Below, one piece after another: positions 8,840-16,901 of a stretch of 64,000 bases of DNA. The DNA is from UBA4744 sp963707435 (lineage in GTDB: Bacteria > Actinomycetota > Acidimicrobiia > Spongiisociales > UBA4744). The notes beneath the pieces are model-generated. The model was not told where the DNA came from. It ran no database searches and was given only the letters and a program-made list of their open reading frames with translations. The position numbers and the translations under genes were made by a program. The stretch's first letter is position 1. Every line of letters begins with the position of its first letter. The stretch lies in assembly GCA_963707435.1 (NCBI GenBank), contig CAVPPF010000001.1:53989-117988 (forward strand). Direction: 5' to 3'.

Positions 8840-9328
8840 ATGAGTGTGACGGGGTCGGAGCTGGCGGCAGCGCGGTTGTTGGCGGATCATCGATGGGCTG
8901 CGCTGGCGACGCTCGGCGAAGATGGCCCGGCGGTCTCCATGGTCGCCTATGCGCCTGCCACCGATCTGGCGAGCTTGCTCCTGTTTCTCAGCAACTTGTC
9001 CGAGCACACGCGGAACCTCATCGCCCGGCCAGGTGCAGCGCTCGTTGTTTCGGAGATCGATACCGGCTCCGGTGATCCACAGACCCTTGCCCGGGTCAGC
9101 GTCAAGGGAACGGTTGGGATCATCGAACGGACCGCGCCCGAATTCGACGGCGCCTGGCGCACCTATGTCGGCCGCTTGCCGGATGCCGCCCCCCGGATCG
9201 CTCTGGGCGACTTCTCGCTCTTCCGGGTGGACATTCGTGAAGCACGCTACGTCGGAGGGTTCGCGCGGGCCGGGACAATCGAAGTCGCGCAATTGTCCGC
9301 CGCGGCCGTCGGAATGTCCGACCGGTGA
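8840..9328 (+). CDS. Pyridoxamine 5'-phosphate oxidase-fold protein, HugZ-like
   Basis: A 162-residue split-barrel protein. The start ADHRWAALATLGEDGPAVSMVAYA is typical of the flavin/heme-binding split barrel, and LFLSNLSEHTRNL plus RVSVKGTV and the C-terminal LGDFSLFRVDIREARYVGGFARA match the HugZ/heme-utilisation branch rather than true PdxH. Heme binding or oxygenase activity is therefore possible but the dedicated C-terminal heme domain is short or missing. The gene appears to be monocistronic with a leaderless promoter. The 180 bases upstream hold nothing else that I recognise. Confidence 0.75.
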   Translation: MSVTGSELAAARLLADHRWAALATLGEDGPAVSMVAYAPATDLASLLLFLSNLSEHTRNLIARPGAALVVSEIDTGSGDPQTLARVSVKGTVGIIERTAPEFDGAWRTYVGRLPDAAPRIALGDFSLFRVDIREARYVGGFARAGTIEVAQLSAAAVGMSDR

Positions 9329-9364
9329 TCTCACATTTCCGCGCCTCTCTCCGTTGTACCTGAT

Positions 9365-9832
9365 GTGAGGCTGCCACCGTTTCAGATACTCCTCGACACC
9401 TACCGGGAAGACATCTTTCGTTTTCTCGCTGCTTCGGTCGGGCGTGTCGAGGCGGAGGACTGTTTCCAGGAAACGTTCCTGGCAGCGCTTCGAGCCTATC
9501 CGGATCTCGGCGATGCATCGAACCTGCGGGGCTGGCTGTTCACCATCGCCCACCACAAGGCAATCGATGCCCAACGGCGGCGCAGCCGCACCGGGATCTC
9601 GATGGCCGAACTGCCCGAGGTGGGGGATAGCCAGGAGCCTGAGGTGCCGGACCAGGCGTTGTGGGCACGGGTGAGAGCATTGCCTCCCAAGCAGAGGTCC
9701 TCGATCGTGCTGCGCTACGTCGAGGATCTGCCGTACCGGACCATCGGAGAGGTGCTTGGTTGTTCTGAGTCCGCCGCCCGTCAGAACGTGCGTGCCGGCC
9801 TCACCAAACTGCGAGAGGAGTACACGACATGA
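9365..9832 (+). CDS. ECF-type RNA polymerase sigma factor
   Basis: A 155-residue sigma-70 family protein with only region 2 (YREDIFRFLAASVGRVEAED, then FLAALRAYPDL and LRGWLFTIAHHKAIDAQRR) and region 4 (ALPPKQRSSIVLRYVEDLPY, then the helix-turn-helix IGEVLGCSESAARQNVRAGL). It would direct RNA polymerase to a small regulon. Start is GTG 9365; there is no convincing ribosome binding site. Its last four bases (ATGA) overlap the start of a DNA methyltransferase-repair gene, so the two are translationally coupled, which suggests a regulon related to alkylation damage. No anti-sigma factor is adjacent. Confidence 0.88.
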   Translation: MRLPPFQILLDTYREDIFRFLAASVGRVEAEDCFQETFLAALRAYPDLGDASNLRGWLFTIAHHKAIDAQRRRSRTGISMAELPEVGDSQEPEVPDQALWARVRALPPKQRSSIVLRYVEDLPYRTIGEVLGCSESAARQNVRAGLTKLREEYTT

Positions 9833-10422
9833 ATGATCTGGAGCAGGCGCTGACCGGCCTCGGAGACCTGAGCGAAGCGGCCACGTCTGCGGCCGAGCGA
9901 TTTGTCGGTTCGACCGGGACGTCCGTTGACATTGCCTACGCCACCATGGACTCACCCATCGGCGTTCTCCTGCTGGCAGCCTCACCTGCAGGCCTCTTGA
10001 GAATCGGGTTCGACAATGAAACGGATGTCCTGGCCGACCTGGCCCGGCGGGTGTCGCCGAGGATTCTCGAGTTTCCCGAGCGGCTGGTGGAAGCGAAAGC
10101 CGAGCTGGGTGAGTATTTCGCCGGGCGTCGCGCGAGCTTCACGGTGCCGCTCGATTGGACCCTCATCGGCGGCTTTCGTCGCCGGGTGCTCGAAGCAACG
10201 GCCCTCATCCCGTTTGGAACCGTGTCGACGTATCAGGAGGTCGCCGGCCGGGCGGGTCAACCCAAAGGCGCCAGGGCGGCCGGTCAAGCACTGGGCGGCA
10301 ATCCGATCCCGGTCATCCTGCCCTGCCATCGGATTCTGCGGACCGGGGGAGGCCTGGGTGGCTACGCCGGCGGCATCGATCGCAAGGAGTTCCTCCTGAG
10401 ACTCGAAGGCACCATGCTCTGA
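9829..10422 (+). CDS. ogt: Methylated-DNA--protein-cysteine methyltransferase
   Basis: A suicide repair protein that takes the methyl group from O6-methylguanine. Cys166 in the motif ILPCHRIL is the acceptor, and the preceding IPFGTVSTYQEVAGRAG is the DNA-binding helix region. The C-terminal half matches Ogt/MGMT. The first 35-40 residues (MNDLEQALTGLGDLSEAATS and onward) form an acidic extension not seen in short MGMTs; this might be a contact with the sigma factor or a remnant of another domain. Coupled to the sigma gene by an ATGA overlap. The gene ends 15 bases before the argR operator. Confidence 0.93.
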   Translation: MNDLEQALTGLGDLSEAATSAAERFVGSTGTSVDIAYATMDSPIGVLLLAASPAGLLRIGFDNETDVLADLARRVSPRILEFPERLVEAKAELGEYFAGRRASFTVPLDWTLIGGFRRRVLEATALIPFGTVSTYQEVAGRAGQPKGARAAGQALGGNPIPVILPCHRILRTGGGLGGYAGGIDRKEFLLRLEGTML

Positions 10423-10437
10423 CCGAGTCGCCCTGTC

Positions 10438-10457
10438 TATGCGGATATGCGTATAGT
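10438..10457 (+). promoter_or_regulatory. ARG box overlapping the argR -10 hexamer
   Basis: Identical over 20 bases to the site in front of argC (4750-4769). Ends in TATAGT (10452-10457), 6 bases before the argR ATG at 10464, so transcript and coding sequence would start at nearly the same base. This implies autoregulation of argR and control of argG-argH. Confidence 0.78.
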
Positions 10458-10463
10458 GGGGCG

Positions 10464-10931
10464 ATGAGATACACCGCAGCGCGGCGCCGGTCCATCCGGC
10501 GCATCCTCATGACGAGGCACATCACCCGACAGAGCGACCTCGTTGAGCAACTCGAGGCAGAGGGATTTGAGGTCACCCAGGCAACGGTGTCCCGCGACCT
10601 CGCCGAAATGGGGGCAACCAAGCGGCGCTCGTCCGACGGTCTCTTCGGATACACGCTGCCCGAAGAGGCTCCTTCGCCGGATGCGGGGAATGAGGTGGTC
10701 GCCCGGGCTCTCGCCCAATTCGCCAATTCGATCATTTCGACGGGGAGTCTGGTCGTCATCAAAACGCCTCCCGGTGCCGCTCAGGTTGTCGCCGGTGCCG
10801 TCGATGGCGCCGTCTTGGGCGGAGTGCTCGGAACGGTGGCCGGCGACGACACGTTGCTGGTCGTGGTCGATGAACAGGTGGGCGGTTGGCGAGTGGCCAA
10901 GGAACTGGAACGCATGGGAGCTGGACGATGA
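10464..10931 (+). CDS. argR: Arginine repressor ArgR
   Basis: A 155-residue transcription factor. The N-terminal winged helix-turn-helix includes RSIRRILMTRHITRQSDLVE and the recognition helix region TQATVSRDLAEMGATK. The C-terminal part, from about residue 80, is the hexamerisation and arginine-binding domain, with VIKTPPGAAQVVAGAVD and LGTVAGDDTLLVV as the ligand motifs. ATG 10464 is chosen because it sits directly behind the -10 hexamer; longer upstream reading would cross the operator. Its ATGA overlap with argG indicates an argR-argG-argH operon, so the repressor controls its own synthesis. Confidence 0.95.
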   Translation: MRYTAARRRSIRRILMTRHITRQSDLVEQLEAEGFEVTQATVSRDLAEMGATKRRSSDGLFGYTLPEEAPSPDAGNEVVARALAQFANSIISTGSLVVIKTPPGAAQVVAGAVDGAVLGGVLGTVAGDDTLLVVVDEQVGGWRVAKELERMGAGR

Positions 10932-12133
10932 AGAAGGTAGTACTGGCCTATTCCGGGGGGCTCGACACCTCGGTGATCCTGAAGTGGCTCATCGAGGAGT
11001 ACGGAGTCGAGGTGGTGGCCTACACGGCCGATATTGGCCAGGGTGACGAAGTCGAGAGCGCTCGCACCAAGGCCCTCCAGACGGGTGCCGTCGAGGCCAT
11101 TACAGAAAACCTCACGGAAGAGTTTGTCACCGACTTCGTGTTCCCGGCCCTGCGGGCCAATGCGGTGTACGAGTGGTACTACCTCCTGGGGACCTCCCTG
11201 GCACGTCCGGTGATCACCAAGGGCTTGATTCGGGTGGCCGAGGAGACGGGGGCGGACGCCATATCCCACGGGGCCACCGGCAAAGGGAACGATCAGGTTC
11301 GTTTTGAACTCTCCGCCTATGCCTTGAAGCCCGATATCAAGGTCATTGCGCCGTGGCGGGAATGGAAGCTGCGCAGTCGGGCCGATTGCGTTGCCTACGC
11401 GAAACGGCACGGAATCCCCATTCCGGTAACTCCCGACAAACCGTATTCGACCGACGCGAACCTGTTGCACATCTCCTACGAAGGAGGCGTCCTGGAGAAC
11501 CCCTGGGAAGCCCCCCCACCCGGCATGTTCAACATGACGGCCGACCCGGAGGTGGCGCCCGACCAACCTGAGTGGATCACCATTGGCTACGAGGAAGGAA
11601 ACCCGATATCTGTCGACGGCGAAGCGCTTGCCCCGGTTGAGCTACTGCGCCGCCTCAACGAGATGGGCGGGAGACACGGCATCGGACGGGTCGACATCGT
11701 TGAGAACCGCTTTGTCGGTATGAAGAGCCGCGGTGTCTATGAAACTCCCGGCGGGACGATCCTTCACCATGCCCACAAGGCGGTGGAATCGATAACCCTG
11801 GACCGTGAAGTTGCGCACCTGCGAGATGAGCTGGTGCCGCGCTACGCAGAGATGGTGTACAACGGTTTTTGGTTCGCGCCGGAGCGGGAGGCCCTGCAGG
11901 CGTTCATGGACGATGTGCAGCGTCGGGTTAGCGGCGAGGCCCGGCTCAAGCTCTACAAGGGTCAGGTCTACGTGGAAGGACGCCGCTCGGACGCTTTTGG
12001 CCTATACGACCAGGCAACGGTGACGTTCGAAGAAGACGATGTGTACGAGCAGGCAGATGCCAGCGGGTTCATCCGGCTGCAGGCGCTCCGATTGCGAACC
12101 CTGGCCGAGGAGCGTCTCGGGGAGGGAGAGTGA
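10928..12133 (+). CDS. argG: Argininosuccinate synthase
   Basis: Joins citrulline and aspartate using ATP, the penultimate arginine step. The 401-residue protein begins with KKVVLAYSGGLDTSVILKWL, the N-type ATP pyrophosphatase P-loop (SGGLDTS). GATGKGNDQVRFE and the citrulline/aspartate-binding YSTDANLLHISYEGG region follow. Length and motifs are those of the classic type I family. Start ATG 10928 overlaps the argR stop by four bases. argH starts 58 bases downstream in the same direction. Confidence 0.97.
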   Translation: MKKVVLAYSGGLDTSVILKWLIEEYGVEVVAYTADIGQGDEVESARTKALQTGAVEAITENLTEEFVTDFVFPALRANAVYEWYYLLGTSLARPVITKGLIRVAEETGADAISHGATGKGNDQVRFELSAYALKPDIKVIAPWREWKLRSRADCVAYAKRHGIPIPVTPDKPYSTDANLLHISYEGGVLENPWEAPPPGMFNMTADPEVAPDQPEWITIGYEEGNPISVDGEALAPVELLRRLNEMGGRHGIGRVDIVENRFVGMKSRGVYETPGGTILHHAHKAVESITLDREVAHLRDELVPRYAEMVYNGFWFAPEREALQAFMDDVQRRVSGEARLKLYKGQVYVEGRRSDAFGLYDQATVTFEEDDVYEQADASGFIRLQALRLRTLAEERLGEGE

Positions 12134-12191
12134 GCAGTTCTCGACTACTTTCAGCGTTTGGCGAGCAGCCAGGATTCTCGGGCGTCTCCCG

Positions 12192-13550
12192 ATGACACTC
12201 TGGGGTGGGCGCTTCACAGAAGATCCCCACGAGGATTTGTGGGCTTTCACCGCAGATCGGTCCGACCGCCGCCTGCTCCAGGACGATCTGCTCGGTTCGG
12301 CCGCCCATGCGCGGATGCTGGGCGAAGTCGGATTGCTCACCGAGGAGGAAGCGCAGCAACTCGTCGAGGCCGTTGGTGACTGTCTCGAAGAGGCGCGGGA
12401 AGGGCGTTTTGAGTTTGAGGACGCCGACGAGGACGTTCATACCGCAGTCGAGCGGCGACTGCATGAAACCGTTGGGGCGCTGGCCGGGAAGCTCCACACC
12501 GGGCGGTCGCGCAATGATCAGATCTCACTGGATCTCAGGCTCTACCTGATCCGGGCATCCCGCCGCCGTATTCAGCAGCTCAGATCGTTCGGGCGGATCC
12601 TGGCCGACAAAGCCGAGGAGGTCGGGGACACGATCATCCCGTCCTACACGCACCTCCAGCAAGCCCAGGCGATACCGCTCGGCCACCACCTTCTGGCGTA
12701 CGCCTGGATGCTGGTTCGCGATATCCAGCGTTTCGAATCTGCCGAAGCACGGATCGCCGTGTCACCGCTCGGAGCGGGTGCCTCGGGGGGAAGCAGCCTT
12801 CCCCTCAATCCGGGTTTGGTCGCCGCAGAACTGGGCATGCAGGGCACGTTCCCCAACTCGCTGGACGCGGTGTCGGCGCGGGACTTCGTGGCCGAATACG
12901 CATTCTGCTGTGCTCAGGCGATGACGCATCTCTCCCGTCTCGGCGAGGAACTGGTCCTCTGGTCCACCGCAGAATTCGGATGGGTAACGTTTGCCGACCG
13001 TTTCACCACGGGTTCTTCGGCCCTGCCCCAGAAGAAGAATGCCGATATCGCCGAGCTGGTCAGAGGCAAGACCGGCCGGGTGATCGGTGATCTGACCGGG
13101 CTCCTTACACTGCAAAAGGGCCTCCCGCTCAGTTACAACCGGGACTTGCAGGAGGACAAGGCGGCCGTCTTCGATGCGGACGACACGCTGGCGGGCGCCC
13201 TGGCGGCTCTGTCCGGAATGGTCGAATCTGCCGAATTCGACCCACCCGAGCCCTTGAGCTGGGTGACGGCTCTCGATCTCGCCGAACTCCTCGCGGCGCG
13301 AGGGATAGCGTTTCGGGAGGCCCACCAGGCAGTCGGGAGGCTCGTGGCCCGCCTGCTGGCAGAAGGAAAGACTCTGTCCGAGGTGACGGCGGGCGAACTG
13401 GAGGCTGCGCATCTGAGCTTCATACCCGAAGACCTCGAGGTGATTGATCCGAGGGTCTCGGTGGAGCGCCGCCGCACGGCCGGAGGCGGGAGCTATGTCT
13501 CCGTCCTCGATCAGCTGGCCGAACTTCGCACGATCCTGGGTGCGGGGTAG
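12192..13550 (+). CDS. argH: Argininosuccinate lyase
   Basis: Splits argininosuccinate into arginine and fumarate, the last step of the pathway. The 452-residue protein belongs to the fumarase/aspartase superfamily: it begins MTLWGGRFTEDP, contains AGKLHTGRSRNDQ, YTHLQQAQAIPLGHH and the flexible signature loop GSSALPQKKNADIAELVRG. ATG 12192 matches the conserved start of the family; there is only a poor ribosome binding site, suggesting dependence on upstream argG translation. The gene is the last of the argR-argG-argH operon and converges on the hydrolase-cyclase gene. Confidence 0.96.
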   Translation: MTLWGGRFTEDPHEDLWAFTADRSDRRLLQDDLLGSAAHARMLGEVGLLTEEEAQQLVEAVGDCLEEAREGRFEFEDADEDVHTAVERRLHETVGALAGKLHTGRSRNDQISLDLRLYLIRASRRRIQQLRSFGRILADKAEEVGDTIIPSYTHLQQAQAIPLGHHLLAYAWMLVRDIQRFESAEARIAVSPLGAGASGGSSLPLNPGLVAAELGMQGTFPNSLDAVSARDFVAEYAFCCAQAMTHLSRLGEELVLWSTAEFGWVTFADRFTTGSSALPQKKNADIAELVRGKTGRVIGDLTGLLTLQKGLPLSYNRDLQEDKAAVFDADDTLAGALAALSGMVESAEFDPPEPLSWVTALDLAELLAARGIAFREAHQAVGRLVARLLAEGKTLSEVTAGELEAAHLSFIPEDLEVIDPRVSVERRRTAGGGSYVSVLDQLAELRTILGAG

Positions 13551-13596
13551 GTGGGCCGAGCCGCTGGTCGTCGGCCCCATCGGTAGTCCCCCGGGG

Positions 13597-14922
13597 CTAG
13601 GCAACGGCGGCGAAGACCCGCCACTCGCCGGGCACCCCGCGCAGTTCGTGGGAACCCCGGTCCGTGAACTCGAGGCCCGATCCCGCCACCAGGTCCCGCA
13701 CCGTTCCCGAGACCAGCACCTCACCGGGTCCTGCCAGGCCGGCGATGCGAGCCCCGATATGCACGGCAATCCCCGCGACATCGGTGCCCACCCGCTCCAC
13801 TTCGCCCGTGTGGATCCCCGCCGTCACCTCGAGACCGTGTTCCTGCACCAGCCGCGCGATCTCTCGAGCGCAATGGATGGCCCGGGCGGGTCCGTCGAAC
13901 GTAGCGAGGAACCCGTCCCCGGCGATGCTCACCTCGACTCCCCGGAACCGCGACAACTGGCTGCGAACCACTGTGTGGTGGGCGGCCAGGAGATTTCGCC
14001 ATGCTCGGTCTCCCAGCGCGGCGGCGCGGCCCGTCGAGTCAACGATATCGGTGAACATGACCGTCGCCAGCACTCGATCCGGTGTGGCCGATACTCGATG
14101 ACCCGTCAGAAACTCGCGGATCTCCCCGATCGCCCGTTCCGGCTCGAACCAGGGAATGTGGTCTGCTCCGGGCAACTCCACATACCGGGCATTGGGGAGA
14201 TGTTTCGCCAGGTAGCGGCCATTCTCCACATGGCAAATGCGGTCACCTTCTGCGTGCAGAACCAGCGCAGGAACCCTGACCGAAGGCACGATATCCCGAA
14301 TGTCGATGTCGAACGCCATGCGCATGAAGGCCTCGGCGCCGCTCGGCGTGTTGGCATTTCGCTGCAGACGGGTCGACCAGTCGTCCAGCCAGGGGGTCGA
14401 CTCCTGGCTCGGGGCAAGAGCATCGATGAACCGGCTTGCTTTCCCCCACCGTTCCGGGAGGGCCCGCATCGACGCCTCGAAATTTTCCTCGGTGGCCTCG
14501 CCCCAGGGCCACTCCTCATCTCTGCGTTCCCGGACCTCGGCACCCATGAGGATGAGGGAGCGGGTCCGTTCGGGGTGGGCGGCGGCAAACAGTATGGCGA
14601 GAGGGCCCCCTTCGGAAGCGCCGATCAGACTGGCCGAGTCGCTTCCGGCGGCATCCATCACAGCCCGGATGTCATCCATGCGAACATCGAGCGGGGTCGC
14701 CCCCGGAACCCGATCGGACATGCCCATGCCGCGCTTGTCGAAGAGGATGACCCGGGCGAATTCGCCGAGCATTTCGCAGAACCGTCGGTACGCCGGCAAT
14801 TCCCACTGGACTTCGAGATGCGACCAGGCACCCTGGACGTAGACAATGTCGACCGGGCCATCCCCAACAATATGGAATGCCACAGAAACGTCGTCGCTTC
14901 GGGCGAACCGGATGTCGAGCAT
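13597..14922 (-). CDS. Alpha/beta hydrolase fused to class III nucleotide cyclase domain
   Basis: A 441-residue fusion protein. Residues 1 to about 270 are an alpha/beta hydrolase with nucleophile Ser103 in the elbow GASEGG, the preceding RGMGMSDR segment and a late GADHIPWFEP supplying the histidine. Residues about 280-441 are a class III adenylate/guanylate cyclase domain with the metal-binding VMFTDIVDST near 288-297, followed by FRGVEVSIAGDGFLATFDGPARA and HTGEVERVG. Such fusions occur widely in Actinobacteria; ligand and function are unknown. A TACAGT hexamer lies 6 bases before the ATG. The next gene upstream on this strand is deoD, which ends 58 bases before the ATG. Confidence 0.88.
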   Translation of the reverse strand: MLDIRFARSDDVSVAFHIVGDGPVDIVYVQGAWSHLEVQWELPAYRRFCEMLGEFARVILFDKRGMGMSDRVPGATPLDVRMDDIRAVMDAAGSDSASLIGASEGGPLAILFAAAHPERTRSLILMGAEVRERRDEEWPWGEATEENFEASMRALPERWGKASRFIDALAPSQESTPWLDDWSTRLQRNANTPSGAEAFMRMAFDIDIRDIVPSVRVPALVLHAEGDRICHVENGRYLAKHLPNARYVELPGADHIPWFEPERAIGEIREFLTGHRVSATPDRVLATVMFTDIVDSTGRAAALGDRAWRNLLAAHHTVVRSQLSRFRGVEVSIAGDGFLATFDGPARAIHCAREIARLVQEHGLEVTAGIHTGEVERVGTDVAGIAVHIGARIAGLAGPGEVLVSGTVRDLVAGSGLEFTDRGSHELRGVPGEWRVFAAVA

Positions 14923-14928
14923 GGAGCG

Positions 14929-14934
14929 ACTGTA
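14929..14934 (-). promoter_or_regulatory. -10 hexamer TACAGT, hydrolase-cyclase gene
   Basis: On the minus strand TACAGT is followed by 6 bases and then ATG (first base 14922). It lies in the 57-base gap after deoD, so this gene could be transcribed independently of deoD. Confidence 0.5.
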
Positions 14935-14979
14935 GTGCTGCCGGTCGAGATCACCCCCGCCAACCCTGGCCTGGATCAA

Positions 14980-15696
14980 TTACCCCCGGTCGAGCAAGAG
15001 GCCCTCCAGGGCGATCAGGACCATGTCGTCGAACGTTTTCTCCCGCTCGGTTGACGAGGTGGACTCGCCGGTGGTGATGTGGTCGCTGACGGTGAGAACG
15101 GCCAGTGCCCGGGCGCCGGACTCGGCGGCAACCCCGTACAGGCCTGCCGCTTCCATTTCGACGGCGAGCACGCCCATGGCGGCCATCATCTCGAAGTTCT
15201 CTTTGTTCGGGTTGTAGAAGAGGTCGGCGGAGTGGACGTTCCCGACCATGGCATCTACCCCGGCGGCCGCTGCGGCTTCGTGGGTGGCTCGCAAGAGCCC
15301 GAAATCGGCCGTGGCGGAGAAATCGAATCCGCCGTAGCGTGCCCGGTTGACCCCGGAGTCTGTGGAGGCGCCGATGGCCAGGATGATGTCGCGAATCGCG
15401 ACCTTCGAGCTCAGTGCACCGCAGGAACCGACGCGAACGAGGCGCTCAACGCCGTAATCCTTGACCAGCTCGGTGGCGTAGATCGACGCCGACGGTATGC
15501 CCATGCCGGTGCCTATCACCGAGACCGGCAAGGTCTTGTAGGTGCCCGTGAACCCGAGCATGTTGCGTACGCCCGTGACCCGGCGGGCGTCCTTGAGATA
15601 GGTATCGGCGATGTGCTGAGCACGAAGCGGATCTCCCGGCAGGAGCACGGCTTCGGCAAAATCACCGGGTGCGGCATCGATATGGGGCGTCGGCAT
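14980..15696 (-). CDS. deoD: Purine-nucleoside phosphorylase, DeoD type
   Basis: A 238-residue phosphorolytic enzyme of purine salvage that splits nucleosides to base and ribose-1-phosphate. The hexameric DeoD signature is present: MPTPHIDAAPGDFAEAVLLPGDP at the start (N-terminal His and phosphate loop), RNMLGFTG, GTGMGIPSASIYATEL, RVGSCGA, VEMEAAG and the catalytic Asp in TVSDHITTGE. ATG 15696 has a GAAGGGA ribosome binding site; the longer reading upstream is not conserved. It is divergent from the endonuclease/phosphatase family gene. Confidence 0.94.
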   Translation of the reverse strand: MPTPHIDAAPGDFAEAVLLPGDPLRAQHIADTYLKDARRVTGVRNMLGFTGTYKTLPVSVIGTGMGIPSASIYATELVKDYGVERLVRVGSCGALSSKVAIRDIILAIGASTDSGVNRARYGGFDFSATADFGLLRATHEAAAAAGVDAMVGNVHSADLFYNPNKENFEMMAAMGVLAVEMEAAGLYGVAAESGARALAVLTVSDHITTGESTSSTEREKTFDDMVLIALEGLLLDRG

Positions 15697-15802
15697 TGAA
15701 ATCCCTTCCAGAACCAGAAACTGTAAAGGTAGCCGAAGGCGTTCCCTATGGCGTCCACCCACGCCCGGAGGTTGGACGGACATCTACCATCCTGGACGCA
15801 CC

Positions 15803-16768
15803 ATGGCGCAGACAGAACCATCCAACGGAGCGGTGGCGAACATCATCGGAGGCTTTGGGGCGATGGTGGCGTCCGCCGTTTGCTTGCTCACCGTGGTCGG
15901 GTTCCTGGGCGGTATCTGGTGGGGCTTCGATCTGGCCTCCCACTTCCGGGTCCAGTACGCAGTCGTGCTGGCGCTGGTCCTCGTCGTCCTGGCGGGGGTC
16001 CGGTGGCGGCGGACTGCCGGGGTGGCTGCAGGCGCACTCCTGGTGAACCTGGCTCTGATAGTTCCGCTGTATGTCGCCGGGCCGGCGCAAGCGGAGAGTA
16101 CCGGCACCGTCGCCATCGTCAGCTTCAACGTGACGGCTTCGAATCCCGAGCGCGCCGCCGTACTCGAGTACCTGGGTACCAGCGACGCCGACATCATCTT
16201 CATGCATGAATCGTCGACCGACTGGGAGGATGCGCTCAGCCGTTCCGGCCTGCCCTACCGGATGGTCAGCGCCCGGGAACCGGGTTCCCTGTTCGGCACC
16301 CTGGCCCTGATCCGTGGCGATGCGGTCGCCAATGTCCTTCCTCTGGGTGATTTCGGCCAGTGGTCGATCGAAGTCGTCACCGACGTGGGCGGTACCCCCG
16401 TTTCCGTGCTTGGAACGCATCCGCTCTCTCCGGTGAGCCCCACCCGGTCCGCGGCCCGGGACGAGCAACTGCGGATCGTTGGAGACTGGGCCGCCCGGCA
16501 GACCAATCCGGTCGTGGTGGTGGGGGACTTCAACGCGTCGACATGGTCGCGGGGTTTCGGTCTGGTGACGCGGGACGCCGGGTTGGTCAACTCACAACGG
16601 GGCTTCGGCGTCCAGCCGTCCTGGCCGGCCGAGTACCCGCTGTTCGGCATCCCCATCGACCACATGGTGCACAGCACCGAACTCACGACCGTGGATCGGC
16701 GTCTTGGAGAGAATCTGGGTTCGGACCATTTCTCGTTGTTCGTCACGGTGGGGCTGGCGGTACCGTGA
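15803..16768 (+). CDS. Membrane-anchored endonuclease/exonuclease/phosphatase family protein
   Basis: A 321-residue protein with about three N-terminal transmembrane helices (residues 12-95) followed by an EEP fold that would sit outside the membrane. EEP landmarks are VAIVSFNVTASNPE, the catalytic Glu in DIIFMHESSTDW, LGTHPLSP, the VVVVGDFNAST motif and the C-terminal GSDHFSLFVTV. This architecture is common in Actinobacteria and resembles YafD/VanX-type membrane EEP proteins. The substrate could be DNA, a phospholipid or another phosphodiester. A TACCAT hexamer lies 12 bases before the ATG. Confidence 0.85.
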   Translation: MAQTEPSNGAVANIIGGFGAMVASAVCLLTVVGFLGGIWWGFDLASHFRVQYAVVLALVLVVLAGVRWRRTAGVAAGALLVNLALIVPLYVAGPAQAESTGTVAIVSFNVTASNPERAAVLEYLGTSDADIIFMHESSTDWEDALSRSGLPYRMVSAREPGSLFGTLALIRGDAVANVLPLGDFGQWSIEVVTDVGGTPVSVLGTHPLSPVSPTRSAARDEQLRIVGDWAARQTNPVVVVGDFNASTWSRGFGLVTRDAGLVNSQRGFGVQPSWPAEYPLFGIPIDHMVHSTELTTVDRRLGENLGSDHFSLFVTVGLAVP

Positions 16769-16901
16769 CCCTTCCAGACAGCGGCCCGAGACCGCACTTG
16801 CATCCGGGCAGAATCGCTCCGTCGGTGACAACCGCACGTGGTTCACAGGAACCGGGGCCGAGGCTTTCGGCGTTGTGTAGCGGAGAGCAACCGGAGGGGG
16901 C

